From the NCBI RefSeq assembly GCF_000328685.1, contig NC_019974.1, forward strand, positions 3,897,001 through 3,961,000: DNA of 64,000 nt, given 5' to 3'. Position 1 is the stretch's first letter. Every line of letters starts with the position of its first letter. The notes beneath the pieces are model-generated. The model was not told the origin of the DNA and did not search any database. It worked only from the letters and a program-made list of their open reading frames with translations. Of the stretch, positions 27,439 through 36,725 are shown piece by piece. The position numbers were made by a program, and so were the translations under genes. The DNA is from Natronococcus occultus SP4 (GTDB lineage: Archaea > Halobacteriota > Halobacteria > Halobacteriales > Natrialbaceae).

Positions 27439-28464
27439 ATGGATCTCACACACCGTCCGCGACGACTCCGCCAGGACCGGGTCCGCGGGCTCGTCAGTGA
27501 AACGAGCCTCGAGCCCGCCGACTTCATCGCCCCGGTGTTCGTCGACGCGACGACCGACGAGCGACGACCGATCGAGACGATGCCCGGCCACGAGCGGGTT
27601 CCGATCGACGAGGCCGTCGCCCGCGTCGAGGACGTCCTCGAGACCGGCGTCGAGGCCGTCATGCTCTTCGGGATCCCCGAGTCGAAGGATCCGGAGGGGA
27701 CTCGCGCCTGGGCCGAGGACGGCGTCGTCCAGGAGGCGACCCGGCGAATCACGAGCGAGACCGACGCCTACGTCATCACTGACGTCTGTCTCTGCGAGTA
27801 CACCGACCACGGCCACTGCGGGCCCCTTGAGGAGGAGCTGCGGGCCGAGGACGGCGTCGCGGAGGGTAGCCCGGCCTGCGAGCCGACGCTGACGGTCGAC
27901 AACGACGCGACCCTGGAGGCGCTGGATCGGATCGCCGTCTCCCACGCCGAGGCCGGTGCGGACATGATCGCCCCCAGCGGGATGATGGACGGGATGGTCG
28001 CAGCGATCCGCGAGGGGCTGGATCGCGAGGGGTTCGAGCACGTTCCGATCATGAGCTACGCGGCGAAGTACGAGAGCGCCTTCTACGGGCCGTTCCGGGA
28101 CGCGGCCGACGGCGCCCCCGCCTTCGGCAACCGGCGACACTACCAGATGGACCCCGCCAACGCTCGCGAGGCGATGCGGGAGGTCCGGCTAGACGTCGAG
28201 CAGGGTGCGGACGTTCTGATGGTCAAACCTGCCCTGCCGTACCTCGACATCGTCAGCGGGCTCCGGCGGGAGTTCGATCACCCGATCGCGGCCTACAACG
28301 TCTCCGGGGAGTACGCGATGTTACACGCCGCGAGCGAGAAGGGGTGGCTCGACCTCGAGGACGTCGCCCGGGAGTCGCTGCTCTCGATCAAGCGTGCGGG
28401 TGCGGACCTGATCCTCACGTACTTCGCCGAGGACGTCGCGAGGCAGCTCCCCGATCGAAACTGA
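27439..28464 (+). CDS. hemB: Porphobilinogen synthase (delta-aminolevulinate dehydratase)
   Basis: 341 residues from [12 protein letters not shown]. The active-site lysines are Lys210 ([15 protein letters not shown]) and Lys263 ([10 protein letters not shown]). The metal site [14 protein letters not shown] has Cys117, Cys119 and Cys127, the zinc-dependent type. The enzyme joins two aminolevulinate molecules to porphobilinogen. The frame is open 249 bases upstream, overlapping the SDR gene; the ATG at 27439 matches where the family begins. First of five tetrapyrrole genes in this stretch. Confidence 0.95.
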   Translation: MDLTHRPRRLRQDRVRGLVSETSLEPADFIAPVFVDATTDERRPIETMPGHERVPIDEAVARVEDVLETGVEAVMLFGIPESKDPEGTRAWAEDGVVQEATRRITSETDAYVITDVCLCEYTDHGHCGPLEEELRAEDGVAEGSPACEPTLTVDNDATLEALDRIAVSHAEAGADMIAPSGMMDGMVAAIREGLDREGFEHVPIMSYAAKYESAFYGPFRDAADGAPAFGNRRHYQMDPANAREAMREVRLDVEQGADVLMVKPALPYLDIVSGLRREFDHPIAAYNVSGEYAMLHAASEKGWLDLEDVARESLLSIKRAGADLILTYFAEDVARQLPDRN

Positions 28465-28925
28465 TCGGACGCGTCCTCGGTTCGATCGATGCGAGCGGAG
28501 TAGCTCGGAACGGAGAGCTAACGCGCCGACGAGCGGTTTCGGACGAACGTCCAACGACGGACCGACGGCTGTCGCCGCTCGGCAATATCTTCCGCGCGGG
28601 CTCCGATCGGCACCGACGGAGAAGAAATTTACCCCAAGCGGCGATAATCTCACGCGACAGCCGCTTACAATCGGCTCGTCGGCGGGCGAGACCGCGTCCG
28701 TGACCGGGTTCGAACCCCCTTATACAGGATATATTGCCTTTAAATAGCTACGCTCGTCACGAATATCCACATATAGATGGTCAACCGTCAACGCTAAACC
28801 TTATACTATTGACTTCCATCAGCTGTATCCGTGATTCAGAGCACATACACGGAAGAAGGTGGATGGGTGTCGGACAATCGTTTACAGCTCCTGGACGGAG
28901 GGTCGACGGCGGAGGTGAGCGACCC
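28465..28925 (+). promoter_or_regulatory. AT-rich leader and promoter region before amt (461 bases)
   Basis: No gene is supported. TATA-like elements occur at TTATACAG (28720-28727), CTTTAAATA (28738-28746), ACATATAG (28769-28776) and CTTATACT (28800-28807). Several candidate starts of transcription suggest complex control, as expected for nitrogen uptake. The real start codon lies well downstream, so the messenger would have a leader of roughly 100 bases or more. Confidence 0.55.
28911..28918 (+). promoter_or_regulatory. Strong Shine-Dalgarno site that sets the amt start
   Basis: GGAGGTGA lies seven bases before GTG 28926. It argues for that start over the upstream ATG at 28863, which has only a weak GAAGGTGG. 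Confidence 0.7.
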
Positions 28926-30728
28926 GTGATCGAGCCGATCGCGCTCGAGGTCTCGACGGGGGACATCGAACAGCTTGCGACGGGAATGAACCTGATGTGG
29001 GCGCTGACGGTCACCTTCCTGATCTTCTTCATGCACGCCGGCTTCGCGATGCTCGAGGCGGGGCAGGTCCGCTCGAAGAACGTCGCGAACCAGCTGACGA
29101 AGAACATGCTGACCTGGGCAGTCGGCATCTTCGTCTTCTTCGTTATCGGAATGGGGATCTCGAACAACGTCGGCGCGGCCCTTGGTGGCGGCGACGCCGG
29201 CCCGCTGACGATGTTCGGCGAAGGATCGTTCGACTGGGCGATGTGGCTGTTCAGCGCGGTGTTCGCGATGACCGCGGCCACGATCGTCTCCGGGGCCGTC
29301 GCCGGCCGCGCGAAGCTCCGGGCGTACGTCACGTACACGTTCCTGCTCGCGGCGGTCATCTACCCGGTGGTCGCGGCGATGGTCTGGTACGCACCGGGCG
29401 GAGAGCCGATCCTCGCGAGCTTCGGCTTCTCCGACTTCGCTGGCGGGATGGTCGTCCACGGCGTCGGCGGCGTCGCCGGGCTCACCGCCGCCTGGATCCT
29501 CGGCGCCCGGATGGACAAGTACAACGAGGACGGGAGCGTCAACATCATCCCAGGTCACTCGATGACCTTCGCGGTACTGGGAACCCTGATCCTCTGTTTC
29601 GGCTGGTTCGGCTTCAACGTCGGGACGGCCGCGACGGTCGTCGACGTCGACGCCGGCGCTGCGGCCGGCGAGGTCGTCGGACTGGCCGACTTCGAGTACG
29701 TCGGGAGCGTCGCGATGGTCACCGCGCTCGGGATGGGTCTGGGCGCGATCGGCGCGTCGTCGGTCTCGCTGGCGATAAACGGTAAGGTCGACACGCTGTA
29801 CGTCGCCAACGGGATGCTCGCCGGACTCGTCGGCGTCACTGGACCGACGGACCTCATCACACCGATGGGCGCGATCGCGATCGGCTTCCTCGCCGGCGCG
29901 CAGCTCCCGATCGTCTTCAAACTCGTCGACGAGCGGCTCAATATCGACGACGTCTGTGCGGTGTTCCCGGTCCACGGGTCGGCGGGAATGCTCGGACTGA
30001 TCGTCTACCCGCTGTGGTCGATCGAGGGAACCGCGATCGGCGGCGGCGTCGTCGCCGGCGGGATTCTGTCGATCGAGGCGAGCGCGTTCGCTCCCCAGAT
30101 CGTCGGCGTCGCCGTGATCACGGTCTGGACGGTCGTCGCGACCGCCGCGGTCTGGGGCGCGTTCAAGGCGATCGGACAGGCCCGCGTAACCCCCGAGCAC
30201 GAGCGCGACGGGCTCGACGTTGCCGAACACGGCGTCGACACCTACCCCGAGTTCGGCAAACCCGACATCGCCGCCGACGGCGGACACGCCCTTGACGACG
30301 GCGTTCGCACCGACGGCGGTGAGCCGACCGATGCGAGGCGATCCTCGTCCGAGCTGTGCTCCGACGGCGGACGCCCCAACGACGGCGAGATCAAGATGGT
30401 CACCGCCATCGTTCGTCCCGACCGCCTCGGCGCAGTCAAGCAGTCACTGGCGGAAGCCGGTGCGCCGTCGCTGACGGTCACGAACGTCTCCGGCCGGGGG
30501 TCCCAGCCCGCCAAGAAGGGCCAGTGGCGCGGCGAGGAGTACACCGTCGACCTCCACCAGAAGGTCAAGATCGAGTGCGTCGTCGCCGACATTCCGGCCG
30601 AGGCCGTCGTCGACGCGATCTGCGAGGGCGCAAACACCGGCGAACCAGGTGACGGGAAGGTCTTCGTCACCCCCGTCGAGCGCGCCGTCCAGATCCGGAC
30701 CGGCAAGACCGGCACCGACGCGGTCTGA
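28926..30728 (+). CDS. amt: Ammonium transporter fused to a P-II signalling domain
   Basis: 600 residues from GTG. Residues 1-430 form the Amt/Rh channel with about 11 helices, including the twin histidines of the pore (MVVHGVGG and FPVHGSAG). An acidic linker of about 60 residues leads to a complete P-II domain (about 489-595): [14 protein letters not shown]-loop with Tyr539 in RGEEYTVDL, and the nucleotide-binding [23 protein letters not shown]-like B/C loops. In most haloarchaea amt and glnK are separate neighbouring genes. Here the P-II part would stay tethered to block or open the channel according to ATP/ADP and 2-oxoglutarate. It sits between hemB and hemL. Confidence 0.93.
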   Translation: MIEPIALEVSTGDIEQLATGMNLMWALTVTFLIFFMHAGFAMLEAGQVRSKNVANQLTKNMLTWAVGIFVFFVIGMGISNNVGAALGGGDAGPLTMFGEGSFDWAMWLFSAVFAMTAATIVSGAVAGRAKLRAYVTYTFLLAAVIYPVVAAMVWYAPGGEPILASFGFSDFAGGMVVHGVGGVAGLTAAWILGARMDKYNEDGSVNIIPGHSMTFAVLGTLILCFGWFGFNVGTAATVVDVDAGAAAGEVVGLADFEYVGSVAMVTALGMGLGAIGASSVSLAINGKVDTLYVANGMLAGLVGVTGPTDLITPMGAIAIGFLAGAQLPIVFKLVDERLNIDDVCAVFPVHGSAGMLGLIVYPLWSIEGTAIGGGVVAGGILSIEASAFAPQIVGVAVITVWTVVATAAVWGAFKAIGQARVTPEHERDGLDVAEHGVDTYPEFGKPDIAADGGHALDDGVRTDGGEPTDARRSSSELCSDGGRPNDGEIKMVTAIVRPDRLGAVKQSLAEAGAPSLTVTNVSGRGSQPAKKGQWRGEEYTVDLHQKVKIECVVADIPAEAVVDAICEGANTGEPGDGKVFVTPVERAVQIRTGKTGTDAV

Positions 30729-30843
30729 ACCCGGGCAGGTAGCTTTTCTTCGGTCGGATCGAGACGAGGACGCGATCCCGGCGAGCGCGAGCCGGCGAGC
30801 GAACCTCGGTACTACTTTGCCGTCCGACCGACAAGGGCCGCTC

Positions 30844-32121
30844 ATGAACGACGACCACTCTCGTGAGCTGTACGATCGGGCGCTGTCGGTACTGCCTGGC
30901 GGTGTCAACTCGGCGGTTCGAGCCGCGATCGAGCCATATCCGTTCTTCGTCCGGAAGGGTGACGGCGGCCACATCATCGACGCCGACGGCAACCGCTACG
31001 TCGACTGGGTGATGGGGCTCGGCCCCTTGCTGCTGGGCCACGACCTGCCCGAGTCCGTCCGGGCCGGCATCCAGCAGAAGGCCAGCGAGGGACCGATGTA
31101 CGGCGCCCCGGCCGAGGTCGAGGTCGACCTCGCGGAGTTCGTCGTCCGCCATGTTCCAAGCGTCGAGAAGATCCGCTTTGTCAACTCCGGGACGGAGGCG
31201 ACGACCTCCGCCGTGCGACTGGCCCGGGGGTACACCGGGCGAAACAAGATCGTTGTCATGCAGGGTGGCTACCACGGTGCCCAGGAGTCGACGCTGGTCG
31301 AGGGCGACCACGAGAACCCGAAACCGTCCTCGGCGGGGATCCCCAGCTCGTTCGCCGAGCACACCCTCCCGGTGCCGTTCAACGACGAGGACGCCGTCCG
31401 CGAGGTCTTCGAGGAACACGGCGACGATATCGCGGCCGTTCTCACCGAGCCGATCCTGGGCAACCACGGGATCGTCCACCCCGAGGACGGCTACCACGAG
31501 TTCCTCCGGGAGATCACCGACGACCACGGCGCCCTGTTGATCTTCGACGAGGTGATCACCGGGTTCCGAGTGGGTGGTCTGGGCTGTGCCCAGAGCGAGT
31601 TCGGGATCACGCCGGATCTGACGACGTTCGGCAAGATCGTCGGCGGCGGCTTTCCCGTCGGCGCGATCGGCGGCCGCGCGGAGATCGTCGAGCAGTTCGC
31701 GCCCTCGGGGCCGGTGTTCCAGGCCGGCACGTTCTCGGGCCACCCAGTCACAATGGCGGCCGGCCTCGAGACCCTGCAGTTCGCCGCCGAGAACGACGTC
31801 TACGACCACGTCAACGAACTCGGTGATCGGCTCCGGAGCGGTCTCGAGGACGTCGTCGCCGACCAGGCGCCGAGCTACACCGTCGCCGGGACCGACAGCA
31901 TGTTCAAGGTCATCTTCACCCGAGAGGGAACGGGGGTACCGGCGAACGCCGCCGACGTGAAAAACGCCGAAACCGACCGCTGGCGGCGAATCTTCTGGGG
32001 CCAGATGCGGGATCGGGACGTGTTCCTCTCGCAGAACCAGTTCGAGTGCCAGTTCGTCAGCTACGCCCACACCGACGAGGACGTCGAGGCGACCCTCGAA
32101 GCGTACAAGGAGGCACTGTAG
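30844..32121 (+). CDS. hemL: Glutamate-1-semialdehyde 2,1-aminomutase
   Basis: 425 residues from [24 protein letters not shown], the PLP-phosphate site [27 protein letters not shown] and the PLP lysine Lys264 ([15 protein letters not shown]) identify the enzyme that makes 5-aminolevulinate from glutamate semialdehyde (C5 route). The frame is open upstream to 30649 but that part overlaps amt. It has a short gap of 115 bases after amt. Confidence 0.96.
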   Translation: MNDDHSRELYDRALSVLPGGVNSAVRAAIEPYPFFVRKGDGGHIIDADGNRYVDWVMGLGPLLLGHDLPESVRAGIQQKASEGPMYGAPAEVEVDLAEFVVRHVPSVEKIRFVNSGTEATTSAVRLARGYTGRNKIVVMQGGYHGAQESTLVEGDHENPKPSSAGIPSSFAEHTLPVPFNDEDAVREVFEEHGDDIAAVLTEPILGNHGIVHPEDGYHEFLREITDDHGALLIFDEVITGFRVGGLGCAQSEFGITPDLTTFGKIVGGGFPVGAIGGRAEIVEQFAPSGPVFQAGTFSGHPVTMAAGLETLQFAAENDVYDHVNELGDRLRSGLEDVVADQAPSYTVAGTDSMFKVIFTREGTGVPANAADVKNAETDRWRRIFWGQMRDRDVFLSQNQFECQFVSYAHTDEDVEATLEAYKEAL

Positions 32122-32203
32122 GCGCGGCGCCGATGGCCGTCCCCGAACGCGACCGTGATCCGTCGACGGCCCGACCGACTGGCAGTCGATTTCACGACGC
32201 CGG

Positions 32204-32890
32204 ATGAACGTCGACCTCCCCGTAAGCGCCGACGCGCTCGACTGGGCCCGCGTCGTCGAGCGGCTGCTCTATCTGTTCCCGCCGGTGGTCGGCGTCGGCG
32301 TCGTCGGCGTGCTCCGGGAGGCCGACCTCGGGGTCCCGCTACTCCAGCGGGGGCTGGTCCTGTTCGGCACGTTCGGCTACACGGTTCTGACCCTCGGACT
32401 GGCGGGAGCGATCCTCCTGGACGCCCGTCGAGTCCGTCGGCAGCCACGAGCGAGCGGCGAGTGGCGGCCCAGCCCGTGGCTCAACGCGGGCTTCGCGCTG
32501 CTGTGGGCGCCGCTGGCGGGCGTCGTCTACCTCTTCCGGCGCCACCGTCGATTCGGAACGCCCCCCGGGTGGGGCGGCTGGTGGCTCGTCGTCGCGGTCT
32601 CGCTCGCGGCGACCGTGATCGGCCTCGTCGCGGCGACGATCGCCGTCGTCCTCGCGTTTCCGGGATCGCTGCGGACGGTGATCGGCGTCACCGGAGCGAT
32701 CGCGTTCGGTACGTTCCCGATCGCGATCCACCAGGACGCGGCCTACGTCTGTACCCGAAGCGACGCCTGGCGACCGAACCCGGGGCTCTATCTGGGGCTT
32801 GCCTTTCTGAGCCTCTCGATCGCACCGCTGCAGCCGCTACTGGCGGGGTACTACCTCCTGCGTCGGCGCGAAACGCTCGGAACGCCGTAG
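32204..32890 (+). CDS. Multi-pass membrane protein, function unknown
   Basis: 228 residues with about six hydrophobic segments and few charged loops (PPGWGGW, RSDAWRPNPG). Not recognised. It lies within the heme stretch, but with 82 bases of separation from hemL and a convergent globin gene downstream. Confidence 0.75.
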   Translation: MNVDLPVSADALDWARVVERLLYLFPPVVGVGVVGVLREADLGVPLLQRGLVLFGTFGYTVLTLGLAGAILLDARRVRRQPRASGEWRPSPWLNAGFALLWAPLAGVVYLFRRHRRFGTPPGWGGWWLVVAVSLAATVIGLVAATIAVVLAFPGSLRTVIGVTGAIAFGTFPIAIHQDAAYVCTRSDAWRPNPGLYLGLAFLSLSIAPLQPLLAGYYLLRRRETLGTP

Positions 32891-32892
32891 CT

Positions 32893-33258
32893 TCAGTCCG
32901 ACGCGGTGACGATCGCCGGACGGTAGCTGTCGACCGCCTCGAGGACGGCCCGCCGGTCCGCCTCGTCGACGTCGAACTCGGCCAGCGCGTCGTCGAGGTG
33001 GGTCGCGATGGCGTCGAACTCCGTCGGCGTGATCCCCATCCCCTCGTGGGCCGCCTCCATCTCCTCGCCCGTGTACTCGACCGGCCCCCCTGCTACGGAG
33101 CTGATGAACTGGGTCTGGTGGGCCCGCTGTTTCTGCATGTCGACGTCCTCGAAGTAGTAGGCGACCCGTTCGTCGGCCACAACGCGGTCGTAGAACTCGT
33201 CGACGACGGCACCGATCGCGTCCCGGCCGCCGAGTCGATCGTACAGCGTGTCTGTCAT
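32893..33258 (-). CDS. Truncated hemoglobin (group I-like globin)
   Basis: 121 residues from MTDTLYDRLGG. DAIGAVVDEFYDRVVADERVAYYF matches the start of the 2-on-2 globin fold; QRAHQTQFISSVAGGP covers helix E and the EF loop, and AHEGMGI contains the expected proximal His (about residue 73). Such proteins bind heme and handle oxygen or nitric oxide. It is surrounded by heme-synthesis genes on the other strand. It has a strong TATA box. Confidence 0.9.
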   Translation of the reverse strand: MTDTLYDRLGGRDAIGAVVDEFYDRVVADERVAYYFEDVDMQKQRAHQTQFISSVAGGPVEYTGEEMEAAHEGMGITPTEFDAIATHLDDALAEFDVDEADRRAVLEAVDSYRPAIVTASD

Positions 33259-33284
33259 CACACACGGGTTGGCAGTTGCAGGGG

Positions 33285-33295
33285 ATAAAATATAA
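33285..33295 (-). promoter_or_regulatory. TATA box of the globin gene
   Basis: The minus strand reads TTATATTTTAT, centred about 31 bases before ATG 33258. Spacing fits a leaderless messenger and supports this start rather than the GTG one codon earlier. Confidence 0.65.
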
Positions 33296-33476
33296 CCCGA
33301 ATATGTTGGCTAAAATATGGTTGGAGATGACACGCACGACTGCTACCTGCCCGACTGCAGCCGATCGTCGACGGAGCGGCCCGAACCGGACGAACGGCGA
33401 TCGGTTCGAGATCGGATGCGGCGCAAGTCGCGCGACAAGCGTGCGCTTTTCATACCCCAGGCGACGAGTACTGCCC

Positions 33477-34604
33477 ATGAGAACGCGCGGGACGCTGCGA
33501 CTGGCGACGCGGGGTTCGGACCTGGCCCGACGACAGGCCACCCTCGTGAAGGAGGCCCTCGAGGACCGACGGTACGAGGTCGAGCTGGTTACCGTCGAAA
33601 CGAAAGGCGACCAGATCCGGGACGAACTGATCCACCGGCTGGGGAAGACGGGAGCGTTCGTCCGCGAACTCGACGAGCGCGTCCTCGAGGGAGACCTCGA
33701 CGGGGCGATCCACTCGATGAAAGACATGCCGACCGACCAGCCCGACGAGCTGGTGACCGCGGCAGTTCCCGAACGAGGACGCCCGGGGGACGTCCTCGTC
33801 ACGCCCGACGGGGCGACGCTGGGGGAGCTACCGGACGGGGCAACCGTCGGCACCTCGAGCCTGCGCCGGCGCGCGCAGCTGCTGTCGGAACGCCCCGATC
33901 TCGAGGTCGAGCCGCTGCGGGGGAACGTCGACACGCGCCTCGAAAAGCTGCTCGCGCCCGGGCTCCAGGAGGAACACCAGAAGCGCAGCGAGGCAGACAA
34001 GGAGCGCAAGGGGAACGCGGACGACGAGGAGTTCGAGCCCGAGTACGACCGCACGGTCGACGAGTGGTTTGACGACCTCTCGGAGCTCGAGAAACAGGCA
34101 CTGGGCCGGGAGGTCGAGACCGAGTACGACGCGATCGTGCTCGCCGAGGCCGGTCTCGAGCGCAGCGGGCTCGCCCACTACGTCGACTACCGGGAGCTCT
34201 CGCCGACGACGTTCGTTCCCGCACCCGGACAGGGAGCGCTGGCGATCACCGCGGTCGACGGCGAGACCGCCCGCGAGATCCAGTCGCTGATCGATCACCC
34301 ACGGAGCCGCGTCGAAACGACCGTCGAGCGCACCGTCCTCGCCGAGCTTGGCGGGGGCTGTATCGCCCCGATCGGCGTCTACGCCGTCCTCCAGGGCGAG
34401 TACGTCCATGCGTCGGTCACCGTCTTCGACCGCGACGGCGAGGAGTCGGTAACCGCGAGCCGGGACCTCCCGGTCGATCGCCACGCCGAGGCCGCCCGCG
34501 AGTTCGCCGCCGACCTCGCCGACCGGGGCGCCGCGGAACTGATCGAGGCCGCCCGCAAGGACGAGAACGAACCCGCGCCGGAGGAGCAACCGGAGGGAAA
34601 GTAG
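33477..34604 (+). CDS. hemC: Hydroxymethylbilane synthase (porphobilinogen deaminase)
   Basis: 375 residues from MRTRGTLRLATRGSDLARRQ. The dipyrromethane cofactor is attached to Cys295 (LGGGCIAPIG). HSMKDMPT and SSLRRRAQL form the substrate site. An acidic insert of about 50 residues (EEHQKRSEADKERKGNADD and after) lengthens it relative to bacterial enzymes, as usual in haloarchaea. It polymerises porphobilinogen to hydroxymethylbilane. The next gene begins on the base after its stop. Confidence 0.96.
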   Translation: MRTRGTLRLATRGSDLARRQATLVKEALEDRRYEVELVTVETKGDQIRDELIHRLGKTGAFVRELDERVLEGDLDGAIHSMKDMPTDQPDELVTAAVPERGRPGDVLVTPDGATLGELPDGATVGTSSLRRRAQLLSERPDLEVEPLRGNVDTRLEKLLAPGLQEEHQKRSEADKERKGNADDEEFEPEYDRTVDEWFDDLSELEKQALGREVETEYDAIVLAEAGLERSGLAHYVDYRELSPTTFVPAPGQGALAITAVDGETAREIQSLIDHPRSRVETTVERTVLAELGGGCIAPIGVYAVLQGEYVHASVTVFDRDGEESVTASRDLPVDRHAEAAREFAADLADRGAAELIEAARKDENEPAPEEQPEGK

Positions 34605-35402
34605 ATGACCGATCCCGAACCGGGAACCGTCTACCTCGTCGGTAGCGGCCCCGGTGATCCCGAACTGTTGACCGTGAAGGCGAGACGACTGCTCGATGGG
34701 GCCGACGTGGTGCTCCACGACAGGCTTCCGGGTCCCGAGATCCTCGAGCAGCTGCCGACCGACCGCAGCGAGGACGTCGGCAAGCGGGCCGGGGGCGAGC
34801 GCACGCCCCAGTCGGAGATCAACGAGCGACTCGTCGAACTCGCCCGCGAGGGGAACTCGATCGTTCGGCTGAAAGGCGGCGACTCGTTCGTCTTCGGTCG
34901 CGGCGGCGAGGAAGCCGAGTACCTCGCGGCCCACGACGTCCCGTTCGAGGTCGTCCCCGGGGTCACGTCAGCGACCGCCGCGCCCGCCGTCGCCGGCATC
35001 CCGGTCACTCACCGTGACCACGCGTCCTCGGTCTCGCTGGTCACGGGCCACGAGGACCCGATGAAAGAGGAGTCAGCCGTCGACTGGGAGGGGCTGGCCG
35101 CCGTCGGCGGGACGATCGTCGTCCTGATGGGCGTCAGTCGGCTGCCCGAGTACACTGCGGCGCTGATCGAGGCCGGCATGGCCGCCGAGACTCCGGTCGC
35201 GCTCGTCGAGCGTGCCACCTGGCCGGACCAGCAGGTCGCGACGGGCACCCTCGAGACGATCGTCGAGGCCCGCGACGAGGTCGGTATCGAGCCGCCCGCA
35301 GTGACCGTCATCGGCGAGGTCGCCGCGACCAGATCGCAGGTTCTTGACTTTCTGGCGAACGAACCCGACTACAACTCCGTCGAGACCGACGAGGGGGTGT
35401 AA
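34605..35402 (+). CDS. cobA: Uroporphyrinogen-III C-methyltransferase
   Basis: 265 residues. VYLVGSGPGDPELLTVKA is the SAM-binding entry of the family; LLDGADVVLHDRL, VRLKGGDSFVFGRGGEE and VVPGVTSATAAPA follow in order. It adds methyl groups at C2 and C7 to give precorrin-2, leading to siroheme, cobamides and, in archaea, heme by the siroheme route. It starts directly after hemC and is preceded by GGAGG, so the two are coupled. Confidence 0.95.
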   Translation: MTDPEPGTVYLVGSGPGDPELLTVKARRLLDGADVVLHDRLPGPEILEQLPTDRSEDVGKRAGGERTPQSEINERLVELAREGNSIVRLKGGDSFVFGRGGEEAEYLAAHDVPFEVVPGVTSATAAPAVAGIPVTHRDHASSVSLVTGHEDPMKEESAVDWEGLAAVGGTIVVLMGVSRLPEYTAALIEAGMAAETPVALVERATWPDQQVATGTLETIVEARDEVGIEPPAVTVIGEVAATRSQVLDFLANEPDYNSVETDEGV

Positions 35403-35406
35403 CCGA

Positions 35407-36150
35407 ATGCGAGACCTTTCCGTCGCCGTGTTTCGGCCCGACGACGAACGGCTCGCCGACGCCGTCGAACTGCTCGACTCGCTGGGTGCAACCCCGGTAC
35501 CGGATCCGATGCTGTCGGTCGAAGCGACGGGTGCAACGCCCCGCGAGGACGCCGACTACGCCGTCCTGACGAGCAAGACGGGCGCTGAGCTGGTCGCCGG
35601 CTCCGGCTGGGAGCCCGGTTCGGCGACCGTCTGTGCGATCGGCCCGAAGACCGCCGACGCCGTTCGACGGGTCGGCTACGACGTCGACGTCGTCCCCGAG
35701 GAGTACACCTCGAGCGGACTGGTCGAGACCCTCGCCGACGAGCTCGACGGGGCACGCGTCGAGGTCGCCCGCAGCGACCACGGCAGCCCCGTTTTGCTTT
35801 CGGGGTTCGAGGACGCCGGGGCGTACGTCCACGAGACGATCCTCTACCGGCTCGTCCGCCCCGCGGGGAGCGGCGAGTCGGCCGAGCGGGCCGCCGCCGG
35901 CGAGCTCGACGCGGCTTGCTTTACGTCCTCGTTGACCGTCGAGCACTTCCTCGAGGCGGCCGCCGACCGCGGCCTGCGCGAGGAGGCGATCGCAGGACTG
36001 GAAGCGGCAACCGTCGGCGTCATCGGTGAGCCGACCCGCGAAACCGCCGCTGAGCTGGGGCTCGACGTCGATCTGGTCGCGAGCGAGGCGACCTTCGACG
36101 CGCTGGCCTGCGAGACCGTCGAGGCGGCCGCCCCGACCTACCACGACTGA
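35407..36150 (+). CDS. hemD: Uroporphyrinogen-III synthase
   Basis: 247 residues from MRDLSVAVFRPDD. The fold has two similar alpha/beta lobes; conservation in this family is low but AVLTSKTGAELV, ACFTSSLTVEHFLE and VGVIGEPTRETAAELG are typical. It closes hydroxymethylbilane to uroporphyrinogen III. It lies four bases after cobA, and hemC-cobA-hemD form one operon. Confidence 0.92.
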   Translation: MRDLSVAVFRPDDERLADAVELLDSLGATPVPDPMLSVEATGATPREDADYAVLTSKTGAELVAGSGWEPGSATVCAIGPKTADAVRRVGYDVDVVPEEYTSSGLVETLADELDGARVEVARSDHGSPVLLSGFEDAGAYVHETILYRLVRPAGSGESAERAAAGELDAACFTSSLTVEHFLEAAADRGLREEAIAGLEAATVGVIGEPTRETAAELGLDVDLVASEATFDALACETVEAAAPTYHD

Positions 36151-36314
36151 GGCGGATCGCTGGACCGCAGTTTCCACGGTCCGGGTCGACGGCTCGGCGC
36201 GTCGTTCCGTTCAGTGTCGAGAGACGGTCTCGGAGCCGAACAGGTGCGACGGGGTCCCAAACCGGAGCTGGCAGGGCCACTCCATAATCACCTCCGGGAC
36301 CTACTGGCGGCGGG

Positions 36315-36674
36315 ATGACGAACGTACGAACTCCCGGGATCGACGGCATCGACCTCGACCCACCCGGCTCGATCGGGATGCGAGCGATGTTTTTCGTCCT
36401 CTGGGGGATCGATATGGTCGCCGCTACCCTGTTCTTTCTCGTGCCGTACGCGACCGAGCTCAACCCCGTCACCGTGTGGTTCTACGAGCAGTTCGGGCTG
36501 GGAGGCGTCCCCATCGCAGCGATCTGTTACGCCGGACTCGTGGTCGCGATCGGCCACTACCTCTCGGAGCCGATCGATCGCCGGTTCGTCGGCGCGATGG
36601 TCGTCGTCTACTTCGTGCTCGTCACGAACAACGTCGTCCTGCTGCTCTCGGGGGACGCTCCGCTCGGTGTCTGA
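36315..36674 (+). CDS. Small three-helix membrane protein
   Basis: 119 residues with three hydrophobic segments (about 23-44, 62-82, 90-113) and the motif ELNPVTVWFYEQFG after helix 1. The ELNP motif recalls DUF5658-like proteins, but I cannot confirm this. It lies 164 bases after hemD and 51 bases before the DHH gene. Confidence 0.7.
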   Translation: MTNVRTPGIDGIDLDPPGSIGMRAMFFVLWGIDMVAATLFFLVPYATELNPVTVWFYEQFGLGGVPIAAICYAGLVVAIGHYLSEPIDRRFVGAMVVVYFVLVTNNVVLLLSGDAPLGV

Positions 36675-36725
36675 TGGCACGCGAGGACCGGAGGTTTATT
36701 TCCGAAGCCGCCCCACCATCGACCG

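Noticed and set aside
28704-28722. GGGTTCGAACCCCC resembles a tRNA T-arm
   Set aside because: No matching acceptor, D or anticodon arms could be built upstream or on the other strand; the sequence is a palindrome in a promoter region.
28734-28925. Longer Amt N-terminus from 28734
   Set aside because: The extra 64 residues are not like the family and cover several TATA-like elements; GGAGGTGA before GTG 28926 marks a better start.
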